Shown: positions 16,573 to 25,975, counted from the first letter of the stretch. The stretch: DNA of 64,000 nt from JBBCJR01 sp037190805 (GCA_037190805.1 JBBCJR010000010.1:69236-133235); one strand, 5' to 3'. Program-made: numbers and translations. The notes: a model not told the origin generated them from the sequence alone.

Positions 16573-18642
16573 TCAGTCCTTCCTGGTCGCCCGGCCGCTG
16601 CCGACATCGCGGCGGGGCTCGCCTTTGTCGGTGCGCTGGGCGGCGGCGCGCGCGCCCGCCAGCACCGGGCCGCAATCCGCCGCCTTGGCGTCACCGATAT
16701 CGACGAAGGCGATGATTCCCGCGAGCGGTGAAAGCGCCAGCCCAAGGCCCAGTCCCGCGCCGGCACGGCCGAGCAGCTGGGGGCTGATGACGTTCAGCGA
16801 CGGCTGGGCGAAATAGCCGCCGAGCCCGACCGGCGACTGGCCGGAGAACAGGCTGAACGTCTTGGCGTCGGCGCGGAAGCCAAGGTCCAGCGCTTCGGTC
16901 TTGAAGCTGAACCCGCCCCGCCCGAGGACGACGTTCTTCTCGGTGTCGATCAGGATCGGGTCGGCGGCAGCGATGCCGTCGCGAACCGTAAAGCCGATCA
17001 GTCCGCAGTTGATCTCCACCGGCTTCTTCAGCTTGTCCTCGAACATTTTCTGGATGAACGTGCCGATATCGATTTCCGAAAGCTGGATGTTGCGCGTCCA
17101 GAAGGTGCCCCGCGGCAGGATGAACGCCATCCGCCCGTCCGACGTCGCCAGTGATTCGTGTACCGTATCGCCTTCCCCGCGCATCTTGATCCGTGCCTTG
17201 ACGGTGCCGGTGGTGCCCGACTCCTCGACGCCGAATCCGGCCAGCAATCGCCCCATCGGTGTTGGTGACAGGCGGATGTCATAATCGGTGACGACTTGGC
17301 GTTCCCGCGCATTGAGGCGGATGTCGGACACGACATGCCCGCCGGCGAGGTCGAAATTGAGCGGTGATAGAACCAAGAGATTGCGGTCGAGGTCGAGTGT
17401 CAGTTGAACGTTCGACACAGGCAGCTTTTCGGCCCGGATGGCGGTGACGCGGTAATCGACATGCGCGTCGAAATTTCGCAGCGCCTCTGCCCTCAGCGTC
17501 GCATCGGGCAGCAGGCGTGGCCGCCCGCCGACGGTGCGGACGATACCGCGATCGCCGGCGCGCGCGATCCGTTCGGGATCATAGCCGATGAACGGCCCGA
17601 CATCGATGATATCGACCTTTTTCGAGCTAAGGTCGGCGTCGATAAACAGCCGTTCGCGCGGTAGCGAGATTGTCATCCGGCCGGCCAGATCGCTGTCGCC
17701 GAATCGTCCGGCAAGGCGTGTGAAGCGCCACTCGCCGCCGGCCTTCGTCAGGCTGGACGTAAAGCGGTAGGCGCGTGTGTCCGGCACCGCGACACCCAGG
17801 AAGTCGAACAGCCGGGCGAGGTTGGGCCCCCGGACCAGCAGGCGGAGGTCGGACCCTTCGATCTCCGTTGCGCCGTTCAGGCGGCCCGCGACCTCCAGAT
17901 GGGTCGGTCCCGAATCGGCGACGAGGGTGAGCCGATTGTCGCCCCCGGCAACCACTTCGTTCGGGGACAGGAGCGCCCCTTTCATCACGAACGGCCGGTC
18001 ACGCAATGTGCCGTCGCCGGTGAAATCGATGCGCGGCTGGACCCGGTTGGCTGTCGCCGCGACGCCGGCGAAGCGGATGGTGGCGTAAAGCTGAAGCTTG
18101 GGATCGCGATAGTTGACCAGCGTGCGGTCGATCGCCGCGCGGCGAATTGCCGGCATTTCGAACGGTTCACCGCGCCGGTTCGGGTCGCCGAAGGTCCAGC
18201 TGTTGCGCCGCCCTGCCTGGTCCCATTCGAAGTTGAATTCGCCGTTGAGCAGCTGCAGCCAGTTGGCCCGCCTGGTGCCGAAGATCAGCGGAACCGTGGC
18301 GATGGTGGTGTCGACCAGCTGGCCGGAGAAGAAATGGCGGTTGGTGGCCCAGCCGGGGTTGGTGATCGTCATCCCCTCGGCGCGAAAGCGGATGTTGATC
18401 GGGTTGAGATAAAGCTGGAAATCGCCCCTGACATCCACGGTTCGCCCGCTCATGCGCGATGCGATGCGCTCGAACGGCTCCTTCAGGAAGCGGCCTTTGG
18501 TGATGTAGAGCACCGCCCAGGCGAGAATGACAAGACCGATGATTGTCGCCAGGACAGCGAGCAGCGTGGATAGAGCCCGCTCGATCCCGTCGCGATGACG
18601 GGCAAGCTGAACACGGACGGCGGCGAATCGGGGCTCGGCCAT
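16573..18642 (-). CDS. AsmA-family inner-membrane protein
   Basis: 689 residues. One N-terminal transmembrane segment (about 22-46, LAVLATIIGLVILAWAVLY) is followed by a long periplasmic region of repeated beta strands. The AsmA N-terminal pattern is present (FERIASRMSGRTVDVRGDFQLYL, IRFRAEGMTITNPGWA) and the C-terminal AsmA_2 region includes GRMAFILPRGTFWTRNIQLSEI and VLGRGGFSFKTEALDLGFR. AsmA-like proteins are bridge-like lipid-transfer proteins that support phospholipid movement to the outer membrane. It reads alone, convergent with holA and divergent from rpmI. Confidence 0.88.
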   Translation of the reverse strand: MAEPRFAAVRVQLARHRDGIERALSTLLAVLATIIGLVILAWAVLYITKGRFLKEPFERIASRMSGRTVDVRGDFQLYLNPINIRFRAEGMTITNPGWATNRHFFSGQLVDTTIATVPLIFGTRRANWLQLLNGEFNFEWDQAGRRNSWTFGDPNRRGEPFEMPAIRRAAIDRTLVNYRDPKLQLYATIRFAGVAATANRVQPRIDFTGDGTLRDRPFVMKGALLSPNEVVAGGDNRLTLVADSGPTHLEVAGRLNGATEIEGSDLRLLVRGPNLARLFDFLGVAVPDTRAYRFTSSLTKAGGEWRFTRLAGRFGDSDLAGRMTISLPRERLFIDADLSSKKVDIIDVGPFIGYDPERIARAGDRGIVRTVGGRPRLLPDATLRAEALRNFDAHVDYRVTAIRAEKLPVSNVQLTLDLDRNLLVLSPLNFDLAGGHVVSDIRLNARERQVVTDYDIRLSPTPMGRLLAGFGVEESGTTGTVKARIKMRGEGDTVHESLATSDGRMAFILPRGTFWTRNIQLSEIDIGTFIQKMFEDKLKKPVEINCGLIGFTVRDGIAAADPILIDTEKNVVLGRGGFSFKTEALDLGFRADAKTFSLFSGQSPVGLGGYFAQPSLNVISPQLLGRAGAGLGLGLALSPLAGIIAFVDIGDAKAADCGPVLAGARAAAQRTDKGEPRRDVGSGRATRKD

Positions 18643-18680
18643 CGTGCATCAACCGGTCGTTCCGCCGGGGGTTCCGAACC

Positions 18681-18707
18681 TTGCTTTTCGGGGCCACGCT
18701 GTTATAG
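18681..18707 (+). promoter_or_regulatory. Probable housekeeping promoter of rpmI-rplT
   Basis: TTGCTT (18681-18686) and TTATAG (18702-18707) are spaced about 15 bases apart, resembling the sigma-70 promoters of alphaproteobacterial ribosomal genes. It lies about 100 bases before rpmI; infC, which often precedes rpmI, is absent here, so the pair needs its own promoter. Confidence 0.45.
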
Positions 18708-18804
18708 GCGCCCGCTTCCCCGCTTGCGTGGGAAGATCAGGGGTTGTCCGGCCAGTGTGGGCTGCCGTGGCGATCCGCAATCGATCCGACAGGAGAAATC
18801 GAAA

Positions 18805-19008
18805 ATGCCCAAGCTCAAGACGAAGAGCGGCGTCAAAAAGCGCTTCAAGCTGACCGCCACCGGCAAGGTCAAGCATGGCGTTGCTGGCAAGCGCCACCGG
18901 CTGATCAGCCATAATGCCAAGTATATCCGCCAGAACCGCGGCACCACAGTGCTCGCCGACGCCGATGCGCGTACGGTGAAGCTGTGGGCGCCCTACGGTC
19001 TCAACTAA
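18805..19008 (+). CDS. rpmI: 50S ribosomal protein L35
   Basis: 67 residues of a very basic small ribosomal protein: PKLKTKSGVKKRFKLT at the start, then KHGVAGKRHRLISH and RQNRGTTVL. AGGAG precedes ATG 18805 at good spacing. Followed 13 bases later by rplT, the usual L35-L20 pairing. Confidence 0.98.
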   Translation: MPKLKTKSGVKKRFKLTATGKVKHGVAGKRHRLISHNAKYIRQNRGTTVLADADARTVKLWAPYGLN

Positions 19009-19021
19009 GGGGATATAGGAC

Positions 19022-19399
19022 ATGGCACGCGTCAAGCGCGGTACGACGACCAAGGCTCGTCACAATCGTATTCTGGATCGGGCGAAGGGCTATTATGGCC
19101 GGCGCAAGAACACGATCCGCATCGCCATTCAGGCGGTCGAAAAGGCCGGGCAATATGCCTATCGCGACCGCAAGGTTAAGAAGCGCAACTTCCGCGCCTT
19201 GTGGATTCAGCGCATCAACGCCGCGACTCGGGCCGAAGGGCTGACCTATGGCCAGTTCATGCATGGCCTGAAGCTGGCCGGCGTCGACCTGGACCGCAAG
19301 GTTCTGGCCGATCTCGCCCTGAACGAGGCGGCGGCGTTTAGCGCCATCGTCGCCCAGGCGAAGGCCGCCTTGCCGGAAGGCGCCCGCGCGGCCGCCTGA
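19022..19399 (+). CDS. rplT: 50S ribosomal protein L20
   Basis: 125 residues. ARVKRGTTTKARHNRIL, RAKGYYGRRKNTIRIA, AYRDRKVKKRNFRALWIQRIN and LNEAAAF are diagnostic of L20, which binds 23S rRNA early in 50S assembly and in other bacteria represses its own operon. Preceded by GGGGATATAGGAC before ATG. A strong hairpin follows the stop, separating it from pheST. Confidence 0.98.
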   Translation: MARVKRGTTTKARHNRILDRAKGYYGRRKNTIRIAIQAVEKAGQYAYRDRKVKKRNFRALWIQRINAATRAEGLTYGQFMHGLKLAGVDLDRKVLADLALNEAAAFSAIVAQAKAALPEGARAAA

Positions 19400-19424
19400 C
19401 AGGACCGACAAGGCTCGCTTTTTC

Positions 19425-19458
19425 AGGGGCGCGGAAAGTTGACGCTTTCCGCGCCCCT
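19425..19458 (+). terminator. Strong hairpin between rplT and pheS (terminator or attenuator)
   Basis: AGGGGCGCGGAAAG (19425-19438) pairs perfectly with CTTTCCGCGCCCCT (19445-19458) around a 6-base loop. Only TTG follows, so a classical T tract is short. It ends rplT transcription or attenuates reading into pheS, which begins 43 bases later. Confidence 0.7.
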
Positions 19459-19500
19459 TGCATATCCGTTCCCGCGAATCACACTCAGCCCGAGGTTCGA

Positions 19501-20589
19501 TTGAGCGATCTAGACAGCATCCGGTCGGCAACCCTTGCCGACATCGTCGCCGCTGACAGTGTCGAGGCGCTGGAAGCCGTGCGCGTCCACGCGCTCGGCA
19601 AGGCCAGCCGCGTCGCCCATTTGATGAAGACCCTGGGTGCGATGTCGGCGGAGGAGCGCCAGACCCAGGCCCCTCTGATCCAGGGCCTGAGGTCCGACAT
19701 CGCGGACGCGATCTCGGGGCGGAAAGCGCTGCTGGAGGCGGAGACCCTGTCTCGCCGTCTGGCCGCGGAGCGGATCGACCTCACCCTGCCTGCGGACGAA
19801 ACGCCGCGCGGCGCCGTCCATCCGGTCAGCCAGGTGATGGACGAACTTGCCGAGATTTTCGCCGACCTCGGCTTCTCGGTCGCCACGGGCCCGGAGATCG
19901 AGGACGACTGGCATAATTTCACCGCCCTCAACATTCCCGAAAGCCACCCGGCGCGGGCGATGCACGACACGTTCTATTTTCCGGAAAGCGCGAATCGCGA
20001 CGGGCGGCGAATGCTGCTCAGAACCCACACCTCACCGGTCCAGATCAGGACGATGACGGCAACGCCGCCGCCGATCCGCATCATCGCGCCCGGCCGCACC
20101 TATCGGTCCGATTCGGACGCCACCCACACGCCGATGTTCCATCAGGTCGAAGGGCTGGTGATCGATCGTGGCATTCACATGGGTCACCTCAAATGGACTC
20201 TGGAAACCTTCGTTCGCGCCTATTTCGAGCGTGACGACATCGTGCTGAGGATGCGGCCCAGCTATTTCCCCTTCACCGAGCCGTCGGCGGAGGTCGACGT
20301 TGGCTATCGGCTGAACAACGGCCGCCGGGTCATCGGCGGCGCGGAGCCGGACGGGTGGATGGAGATTCTGGGATCGGGCATGGTCCACCCCAAGGTCATC
20401 GCCGCCTGCGGCCTCGACCCCGACGAATGGCAGGGCTTTGCCTTCGGCTGCGGCATCGATCGGCTGGCGATGCTGAAATATGGCATGGACGATCTGCGCG
20501 CGTTCTTTGACGGCGATATCCGCTGGCTCAGGCATTATGGCTTCTCGGCGCTCGACGTGCCGACCTTGTCGGGGGGGATCGGCGCATGA
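19501..20589 (+). CDS. pheS: Phenylalanyl-tRNA synthetase alpha subunit
   Basis: 362 residues, class II aminoacyl-tRNA synthetase catalytic subunit. The start is TTG 19501, with CGAGG upstream. An N-terminal coiled-coil (about 1-90) contacts tRNA. The catalytic domain shows HPVSQVMDELAEIFADLGF, DDWHNFTALNIPESHPARAMHDTF (landmark), RTHTSPVQIRTM, FHQVEGLVID, PSYFPFTEPSAEVDV and FGCGIDRLAMLKYG (motif 3). It pairs with PheT in an (alpha-beta)2 enzyme and overlaps pheT by 4 bases. A hairpin in the leader may regulate the operon. Confidence 0.97.
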   Translation: MSDLDSIRSATLADIVAADSVEALEAVRVHALGKASRVAHLMKTLGAMSAEERQTQAPLIQGLRSDIADAISGRKALLEAETLSRRLAAERIDLTLPADETPRGAVHPVSQVMDELAEIFADLGFSVATGPEIEDDWHNFTALNIPESHPARAMHDTFYFPESANRDGRRMLLRTHTSPVQIRTMTATPPPIRIIAPGRTYRSDSDATHTPMFHQVEGLVIDRGIHMGHLKWTLETFVRAYFERDDIVLRMRPSYFPFTEPSAEVDVGYRLNNGRRVIGGAEPDGWMEILGSGMVHPKVIAACGLDPDEWQGFAFGCGIDRLAMLKYGMDDLRAFFDGDIRWLRHYGFSALDVPTLSGGIGA

Positions 20590-22961
20590 AATTCACCCTG
20601 TCCTGGCTGAAGGAGCATCTCGACACCGACGCGAGCCTGACAGAGATCGTCGACGCGCTGACCCGCGTCGGACTCGAGGTCGAGGGAATCGAAGATCCGG
20701 CGGCGAAGCTGAAGGGCTTCACCATCGCCCGGGTGCTGACTGCCGACCGTCATCCCCAGGCCGACAAGCTGCAGGTGCTGCGTGTCGACACAGGCGCGGG
20801 CGAGCCGGTGCAGGTGGTGTGCGGCGCGCCCAACGCGCGCGCGGGGCTGGTCGGCGTGTTCGGCGCGCCTGGCACCTATGTGCCCGGCATCGACGTCACC
20901 TTGCGCGCCGCCGCCATCCGGGGCGTCGAATCGCACGGCATGATGTGCTCCAAGCGCGAGCTGGAGCTGTCCGACGAGCATGAGGGGATCATCGACCTGC
21001 CGGCCGACGCGCCGGTGGGCGGCGATTTCGTCGGCTGGGCTGGTCTCGACGATCCGGTCATCGACGTCGCGATCACCCCCAACCGGCAGGATTGCATGGG
21101 CGTGCGCGGCATCGCCCGCGACCTCGCCGCGCTCGGCCTTGGCACGCTGCGCGACCGGCCGGCGCCGGAGATCGCCGGTGAGTTCGCGCCGCCGATCGCG
21201 ATCCGTACCGACGATACCGACGGGTGCCCCGCCTTTTATGGCCGCGTGGTGACCGGCGTCGCCAACGGACCGAGCCCCGACTGGCTGCAGCGGCGGCTGA
21301 CGGCGATCGGCCAGCGCCCGATCAGTCTGCTCGTCGACATCACCAATTATATCATGATCGACCGGGCGCGGCCGCTGCACGTCTATGATCTGGCGGCGCT
21401 GAAGGGCGCGCTCGTCGCCCGCAAGGCGCGTGCGGGCGAGACGGTGCTGGCCCTCAACGGCAAGAGCTATGCCCTCGATCCGACCATGACGGTGATCGCG
21501 GACGACGTCGCCGTTCACGATATCGGCGGCATCATGGGCGGCGAGCATTCGTCGGTGACGGATGCGACGACCGACATCGTCATCGAATGCGCCTGGTTCC
21601 AGCCGGAGGCGATCGGCGCCACCGGCCGGGCGCTGGGCCTGACGTCCGATGCGCGCAGCCGGTTCGAGCGGGGCGTCGATCCAGCCAGCCTCGACGACGG
21701 ACTGGCGCTGGCGACCGAGATGGTGCTGCAACTGGCGGGTGGCCGGGCGGGTACGGCGATTCGCGCCGGCACGCCGCCGTCTCTGGACAGGACCGTCACT
21801 TATGATCCCGCTCTTTCCCTGCGCCTCGCCGGCCTTGCGGTCGACGAGGGACGGCAGCGTGACATCCTGTCGCGGCTCGGTTTCACCGTAACGGGTGACG
21901 CACCGTGGCAGGTGGCTGTGCCGAGTTGGCGGCGCGATGTCGAAGGAGCGGCCGATCTGGTCGAGGAGGTGGTGCGGATCGAGGGGCTGGACCGGGTTCC
22001 GTCGACGCCATTGCCGCGCGCCGACGGCGTCGCCCGGCCGACAGCAAGCCCGGAACAGAAGCTGGAGCAGCGCATCCGCCGGGCCGCTGCCGCGCGCGGC
22101 CTGACAGAGGCCGTGACATGGAGCTTCATCTCTCCGGAGGAGGCCGCGCCGTTCGGCGGTGGTGACTGGACGCTCGCCAATCCCATCTCCACCGACCTCG
22201 CCGTCATGCGTCCGTCGCTGTTGCCCGGCCTGATCGCGGCGGCGGCACGCAACCAGTCGCGCGGCGCAACTTCGCTGCGGCTGTTCGAAATCGGCCGCCG
22301 CTATCTCACCGATGCGGAGCGGCCGACGCTGGGCATTCTGATGGCCGGCGATCAGGTGGCGCGGGGTTGGCGCAGCGGCAAGGGCCGAGGGGTCAACGTC
22401 TTCGACCTCAAGGCCGAGCTGATGGCTTTGCTCGCCGATGTGGGCGCCCCGGCGGATCGGCTGCAGATCGTCGGCGTGGCGGGAGAGGTCTATCATCCGG
22501 GCCGGTCGGGCCGGCTCGGCCTTGGTCCCAAAGCGGTGCTGGCCGAGTTCGGGGAACTGCATCCCGCGACGTTGGCGGGCTTCGATCTCAAGGGATCGGT
22601 GGTCGCGGCCGAAATCTTCCTCGACGCGATCCCGCAGAAGCGGGCCACCGGTCGCGCCCGGCCCGCCTATGCGCCACCGGCGCTCCAGGCCGTGACGCGC
22701 GACTTCGCTTTTCTCGCGGATGCATCGCTGCCTGTCGACGGCCTGATTCGAGCGATCCGGGGGGCCGACAAGGCGGCGATCGTCGATGTGCGGCTGTTTG
22801 ATGTGTTCACGGGACAGGGCGTGCCGGACGGCCAGAAGTCGGTGGCGATCGAGGTCGTTCTGCAACCAGCCGACCGCAGCTTCACCGATGATGAACTGAA
22901 AACCATCGCTGACCGGATCGTGGCGACGGCAGCCAAGGCCGGCGGCACGCTGAGGATTTGA
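20586..22961 (+). CDS. pheT: Phenylalanyl-tRNA synthetase beta subunit
   Basis: 791 residues. Domain order matches bacterial PheT: N-terminal B1 (MKFTLSWLKEHLDTDASL), a tRNA-binding OB domain (about 40-150, ADKLQVLRVDTGAGEPVQVVCGAPNARAG as landmark), B3/B4 with editing-site elements, B5, a catalytic-like core (NPISTDLAVMRPSLLPG), and a ferredoxin-fold anticodon-binding domain at the C-terminus (AVTRDFAFLAD, then FTDDELK). It proofreads mischarged Tyr-tRNAPhe and completes the alpha2-beta2 enzyme. ATG lies in the pheS stop region. Confidence 0.97.
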   Translation: MKFTLSWLKEHLDTDASLTEIVDALTRVGLEVEGIEDPAAKLKGFTIARVLTADRHPQADKLQVLRVDTGAGEPVQVVCGAPNARAGLVGVFGAPGTYVPGIDVTLRAAAIRGVESHGMMCSKRELELSDEHEGIIDLPADAPVGGDFVGWAGLDDPVIDVAITPNRQDCMGVRGIARDLAALGLGTLRDRPAPEIAGEFAPPIAIRTDDTDGCPAFYGRVVTGVANGPSPDWLQRRLTAIGQRPISLLVDITNYIMIDRARPLHVYDLAALKGALVARKARAGETVLALNGKSYALDPTMTVIADDVAVHDIGGIMGGEHSSVTDATTDIVIECAWFQPEAIGATGRALGLTSDARSRFERGVDPASLDDGLALATEMVLQLAGGRAGTAIRAGTPPSLDRTVTYDPALSLRLAGLAVDEGRQRDILSRLGFTVTGDAPWQVAVPSWRRDVEGAADLVEEVVRIEGLDRVPSTPLPRADGVARPTASPEQKLEQRIRRAAAARGLTEAVTWSFISPEEAAPFGGGDWTLANPISTDLAVMRPSLLPGLIAAAARNQSRGATSLRLFEIGRRYLTDAERPTLGILMAGDQVARGWRSGKGRGVNVFDLKAELMALLADVGAPADRLQIVGVAGEVYHPGRSGRLGLGPKAVLAEFGELHPATLAGFDLKGSVVAAEIFLDAIPQKRATGRARPAYAPPALQAVTRDFAFLADASLPVDGLIRAIRGADKAAIVDVRLFDVFTGQGVPDGQKSVAIEVVLQPADRSFTDDELKTIADRIVATAAKAGGTLRI

Positions 22962-22964
22962 TAG

Positions 22965-23035
22965 AGCGGCGCCGGCCCACGCCCCACCCGGCCAACCGTT
23001 GCAGGATAGTGCCGCCGGGTAGCGCGGGTCGGCGG
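22965..23035. repeat. Intergenic GC-rich palindromic repeat, locus 3
   Basis: Between the convergent pheT and DUF4197 genes an imperfect long inverted repeat pairs GCGCCGGCCCACGCCCCACC with CCGGGTAGCGCGGGTCGGCG. On the minus strand, 22965-22981 reads CGTGGGCCGGCGCCGCT, the same core block as loci 1 and 2. It probably also ends both transcripts. Confidence 0.5.
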
Positions 23036-23045
23036 CGCTTAGGGT

Positions 23046-23741
23046 TTAATGCCCGATCAGCGACTGGCCGGTGAGGACGGCCGCCAGCGCCGGATCGTCG
23101 ATACCGCGCGGATCGGCGCGGATCGCAGCTTCCTCGCGGCCGATGGCGCGGAAGATGGCGGCGCTGGCCTGACTGGCGACGCTGCGCGACAGGGCATCGA
23201 CGTTGACGCCGGTGGCGATGCGCAGGACTTCGCCGATGATGGCATTGTCGCCTCGGCCGAGGCCATCGGCGGCGAGGGGGTTCATTCGCGCTAGCAGTTC
23301 TTCCGCAAAGGCGCCCTCCAGCGCGTCGGTCGCCGCATTAGGCCCGCCGCGCAGCACGGCGAAGGCATCGGCGACGGTCAGCCGGCGGGCGGCATCCATC
23401 ACCACTGGAGCGACGGCTTCGGCGGCAGCGCCGGCGGCATAGTTCATCTGCCGTGCCAGCCGGTCGCGGATGATCGGACTGGCGAGGAGGTCGCCCAGCA
23501 CTCTTCCGCTCCGTCCACCGCCCAGCTCCGGGGGAGCAAGCCGCGTCAACTGGTCGCCGAGGAAGCCATCGGGGCCGGCGAGCCGCTGAAAGGCGCGGTC
23601 GGTCGAGATCAGCAGCAGCCGGCGCACCAACTCGACCGAATCGGGACGATAACCCGCGCAGCCGGTGACGATGAGGGCAAGGATGCCGCCCGCCGCTCCG
23701 TTCAGCAGGCGGCGGCGGTCGATCGGGGCAGACGAATCCAA
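23046..23741 (-). CDS. DUF4197-family protein, possible Tat-type lipoprotein
   Basis: 231 residues from TTG 23741, which follows GGAGG by six bases; longer readings would overlap the divergent priA. The N-terminus has consecutive arginines (IDRRRLLNGAAGG), a hydrophobic core and a lipobox-like TGC (LIVTGCAGY), fitting a lipoprotein that may use the Tat route. The helical domain that follows (about 40-230; TVADAFAVLRGGPNAATD, EAVAPVVMDAARR) matches DUF4197, whose function is unknown. It reads towards pheT and stands alone. Confidence 0.8.
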   Translation of the reverse strand: MDSSAPIDRRRLLNGAAGGILALIVTGCAGYRPDSVELVRRLLLISTDRAFQRLAGPDGFLGDQLTRLAPPELGGGRSGRVLGDLLASPIIRDRLARQMNYAAGAAAEAVAPVVMDAARRLTVADAFAVLRGGPNAATDALEGAFAEELLARMNPLAADGLGRGDNAIIGEVLRIATGVNVDALSRSVASQASAAIFRAIGREEAAIRADPRGIDDPALAAVLTGQSLIGH

Positions 23742-23809
23742 GGCGCACCTCCACGGTCGTGAACGACATGGTTTCAAAAACGGCCTGCACCATCCTATCT
23801 GAACCGGCA

Positions 23810-25975
23810 ATGTCACGGGTTCGAGTTCTTCTTCTCCAACATGGCGTCGGCGCGCTCGACTATCGGGTGCCGGCGGGAATGACGCTGGCACCGGGGGATG
23901 TCGTGCAGGTCCCGCTGGGTCCGCGCCAGATCAGCGGCGTGGTGTGGGAAGCCGAGCGTCTTCCAGCCGACGAAGTCGAGGAGGGACGGCTGAGGCCGGT
24001 GATCGGACGTCATGACGTCCCCCCGGTGCCCGGGCCGCTGAGGCGCCTGGTTGACTGGGTGGCCGATTATTACATCGCCCCGCCGGCGGCGGTATTGCGG
24101 ATGGTGTTGTCTTCCGCGTCAGCGCTGGATGGCGGGCGGACGATCGTCGAATATCGGCCGACAGGCGCCGTGCCGGAGCGCCTGACCCCGCAGCGGCGGC
24201 AGGCGCTTGAGCGGCTCGCCGGACGGCAGGGTCTGATCCGCGAGCTGGCCCAGCGCGCCGAGGTCTCGGACGCGGTGATCCGGGGTCTGGTCAAGGCCGG
24301 CGCGCTGGAAGCGGTGACGGTTGCGGTCGACACGCCTTTTCCGATCCCCGATGCCGGCTTCGCGCCGCCGATTCTCGAACCCGACCAGCAGGCGGCGGCC
24401 GACCGGCTGCGCGCGGCGGTGACTGCGGGCGGGTTCGCGCCCTTCCTGCTCGACGGCGTGACCGGGTCGGGCAAGACCGAGGTTTATTTCGAGGCGATGG
24501 CGGCGGCGCTTGAGGCCGGCGGCCAGGTGCTGGTGCTGGTGCCGGAGATCGCGCTCACCGAACCCTGGCTGCGACGGTTCGAGGCGCGCTTCGGCGCCCT
24601 GCCCGTCGCCTGGCACAGCGACCTCAGGACGACCGAGCGGCGTCGCGCCTGGCGAGCGGCCGCCAGCGGCGAGGCGCGCGTGATGGTGGGCGCCCGTTCG
24701 GCCCTGTTCCTGCCCTACCCGAACCTGCGTCTGATCGTCGTCGACGAGGCGCATGAGACCAGTTTCAAGCAGGAAGACGGGGTGATGTATCACGCCCGCG
24801 ACGTTGCGGTGATGCGCGCCAGCCTGACCGGCATTCCGATCGTGCTCGCCAGTGCCACGCCGGCGATAGAGACCCAGGTGCAGGCCGAGCGCGGCACTTA
24901 TGAGCGGCTGCTGCTGTCTGGCCGTTTCGGTGCGGCCCGGATGCCCGAAATGGCGACCATCGACTTGCGTCGTCATCCCCCGCCCAGCGGCCGCTGGCTG
25001 TCGCCGCCGCTGGTCACGGCGATCGAGGAGACGTTGGAGCGCGGCGAGCAGGCACTGCTGTTTCTCAACCGGCGCGGCTATGCGCCGCTCACTTTGTGCC
25101 GGGCGTGCGGCCACCGTATCCAATGTCCCAACTGCACGGCGTGGATGGTCGAGCATCGACTGGTCCATCGCCTTGCCTGTCATCATTGCGGCCATGTCAT
25201 GCCCCCGCCCGATGCCTGCCCGGAGTGCGGGGCTGAGGATGCATTGGTCGCCTGCGGCCCCGGCGTCGAGCGCATCGCCGACGAGGTCGCCCGGATTCTG
25301 CCCACTGCGCGGGTCGCGCAGGTGACGTCCGACACGATCTGGTCGCCAGCGAAAGCGGCGGCGCTGGTCGATGCGGTCGAGGGGCATCACGTCGATCTCC
25401 TCATCGGCACTCAACTGGTCACCAAGGGCTATCATTTTCCCGAACTGACGCTGGTCGGTGTCGTTGATGCCGATCTCGGGCTCGCCGGCGGTGACCTGCG
25501 CGCGGCCGAGCGGACGTTCCAGCAGATCCAGCAGGTCGCTGGTCGCGCCGGCCGCGGCGCGCTGCCGGGCAGCGTCCTGCTCCAGACCCATCAGCCCGAC
25601 GCACCGGTGATCCGGGCGCTGGTCGAGGGCGATCGCGACGGTTTCTATGCCGAGGAAACCGAAAGCCGCCGCCGTCATGCCATGCCGCCGTTCGGGCGCC
25701 TTGCGGGCATCATTCTGTCGGCCGAGGATCAGGGCGACGTCACCCGGGCCGCCCGCGCCATCGCCGCCGCCCAGCCGATGCTGGAGGGCGTGACCATCCT
25801 CGGCCCGGCCCCCGCGCCGCTTGCCATCCTGCGCGGCCGGCACCGGATGCGCTTCCTGGTCCACGCCAGACGCGCCATCGACGTCCAGGCCGTGATCCGC
25901 GACTGGCTGTCGGACCTGGATCTGCCGCGCGGCGTCAGGGTCGCGGTCGACGTCGATCCTTACAGTTTCGTCTGA
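23810..25975 (+). CDS. priA: Primosomal replication restart helicase PriA
   Basis: 721 residues from ATG 23810 (MSRVRVLLLQHG); an upstream GTG gives an unlikely extension into the divergent promoter. PriA binds stalled forks and reloads the replisome. Seen in order: an N-terminal 3'-DNA-binding domain (about 1-100), a winged helix, Walker A (TGSGKTEVYF, about 216-225), DEAH (LIVVDEAHETSF, about 308-319), ASATPAIE, a zinc domain with four CxxC pairs (CRACGH, CPNC, CHHCGH, CPECG; about 430-475), helicase motifs V/VI (VTKGYHFP, QQVAGRAGRG) and a C-terminal domain. Length is normal. Confidence 0.97.
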   Translation: MSRVRVLLLQHGVGALDYRVPAGMTLAPGDVVQVPLGPRQISGVVWEAERLPADEVEEGRLRPVIGRHDVPPVPGPLRRLVDWVADYYIAPPAAVLRMVLSSASALDGGRTIVEYRPTGAVPERLTPQRRQALERLAGRQGLIRELAQRAEVSDAVIRGLVKAGALEAVTVAVDTPFPIPDAGFAPPILEPDQQAAADRLRAAVTAGGFAPFLLDGVTGSGKTEVYFEAMAAALEAGGQVLVLVPEIALTEPWLRRFEARFGALPVAWHSDLRTTERRRAWRAAASGEARVMVGARSALFLPYPNLRLIVVDEAHETSFKQEDGVMYHARDVAVMRASLTGIPIVLASATPAIETQVQAERGTYERLLLSGRFGAARMPEMATIDLRRHPPPSGRWLSPPLVTAIEETLERGEQALLFLNRRGYAPLTLCRACGHRIQCPNCTAWMVEHRLVHRLACHHCGHVMPPPDACPECGAEDALVACGPGVERIADEVARILPTARVAQVTSDTIWSPAKAAALVDAVEGHHVDLLIGTQLVTKGYHFPELTLVGVVDADLGLAGGDLRAAERTFQQIQQVAGRAGRGALPGSVLLQTHQPDAPVIRALVEGDRDGFYAEETESRRRHAMPPFGRLAGIILSAEDQGDVTRAARAIAAAQPMLEGVTILGPAPAPLAILRGRHRMRFLVHARRAIDVQAVIRDWLSDLDLPRGVRVAVDVDPYSFV

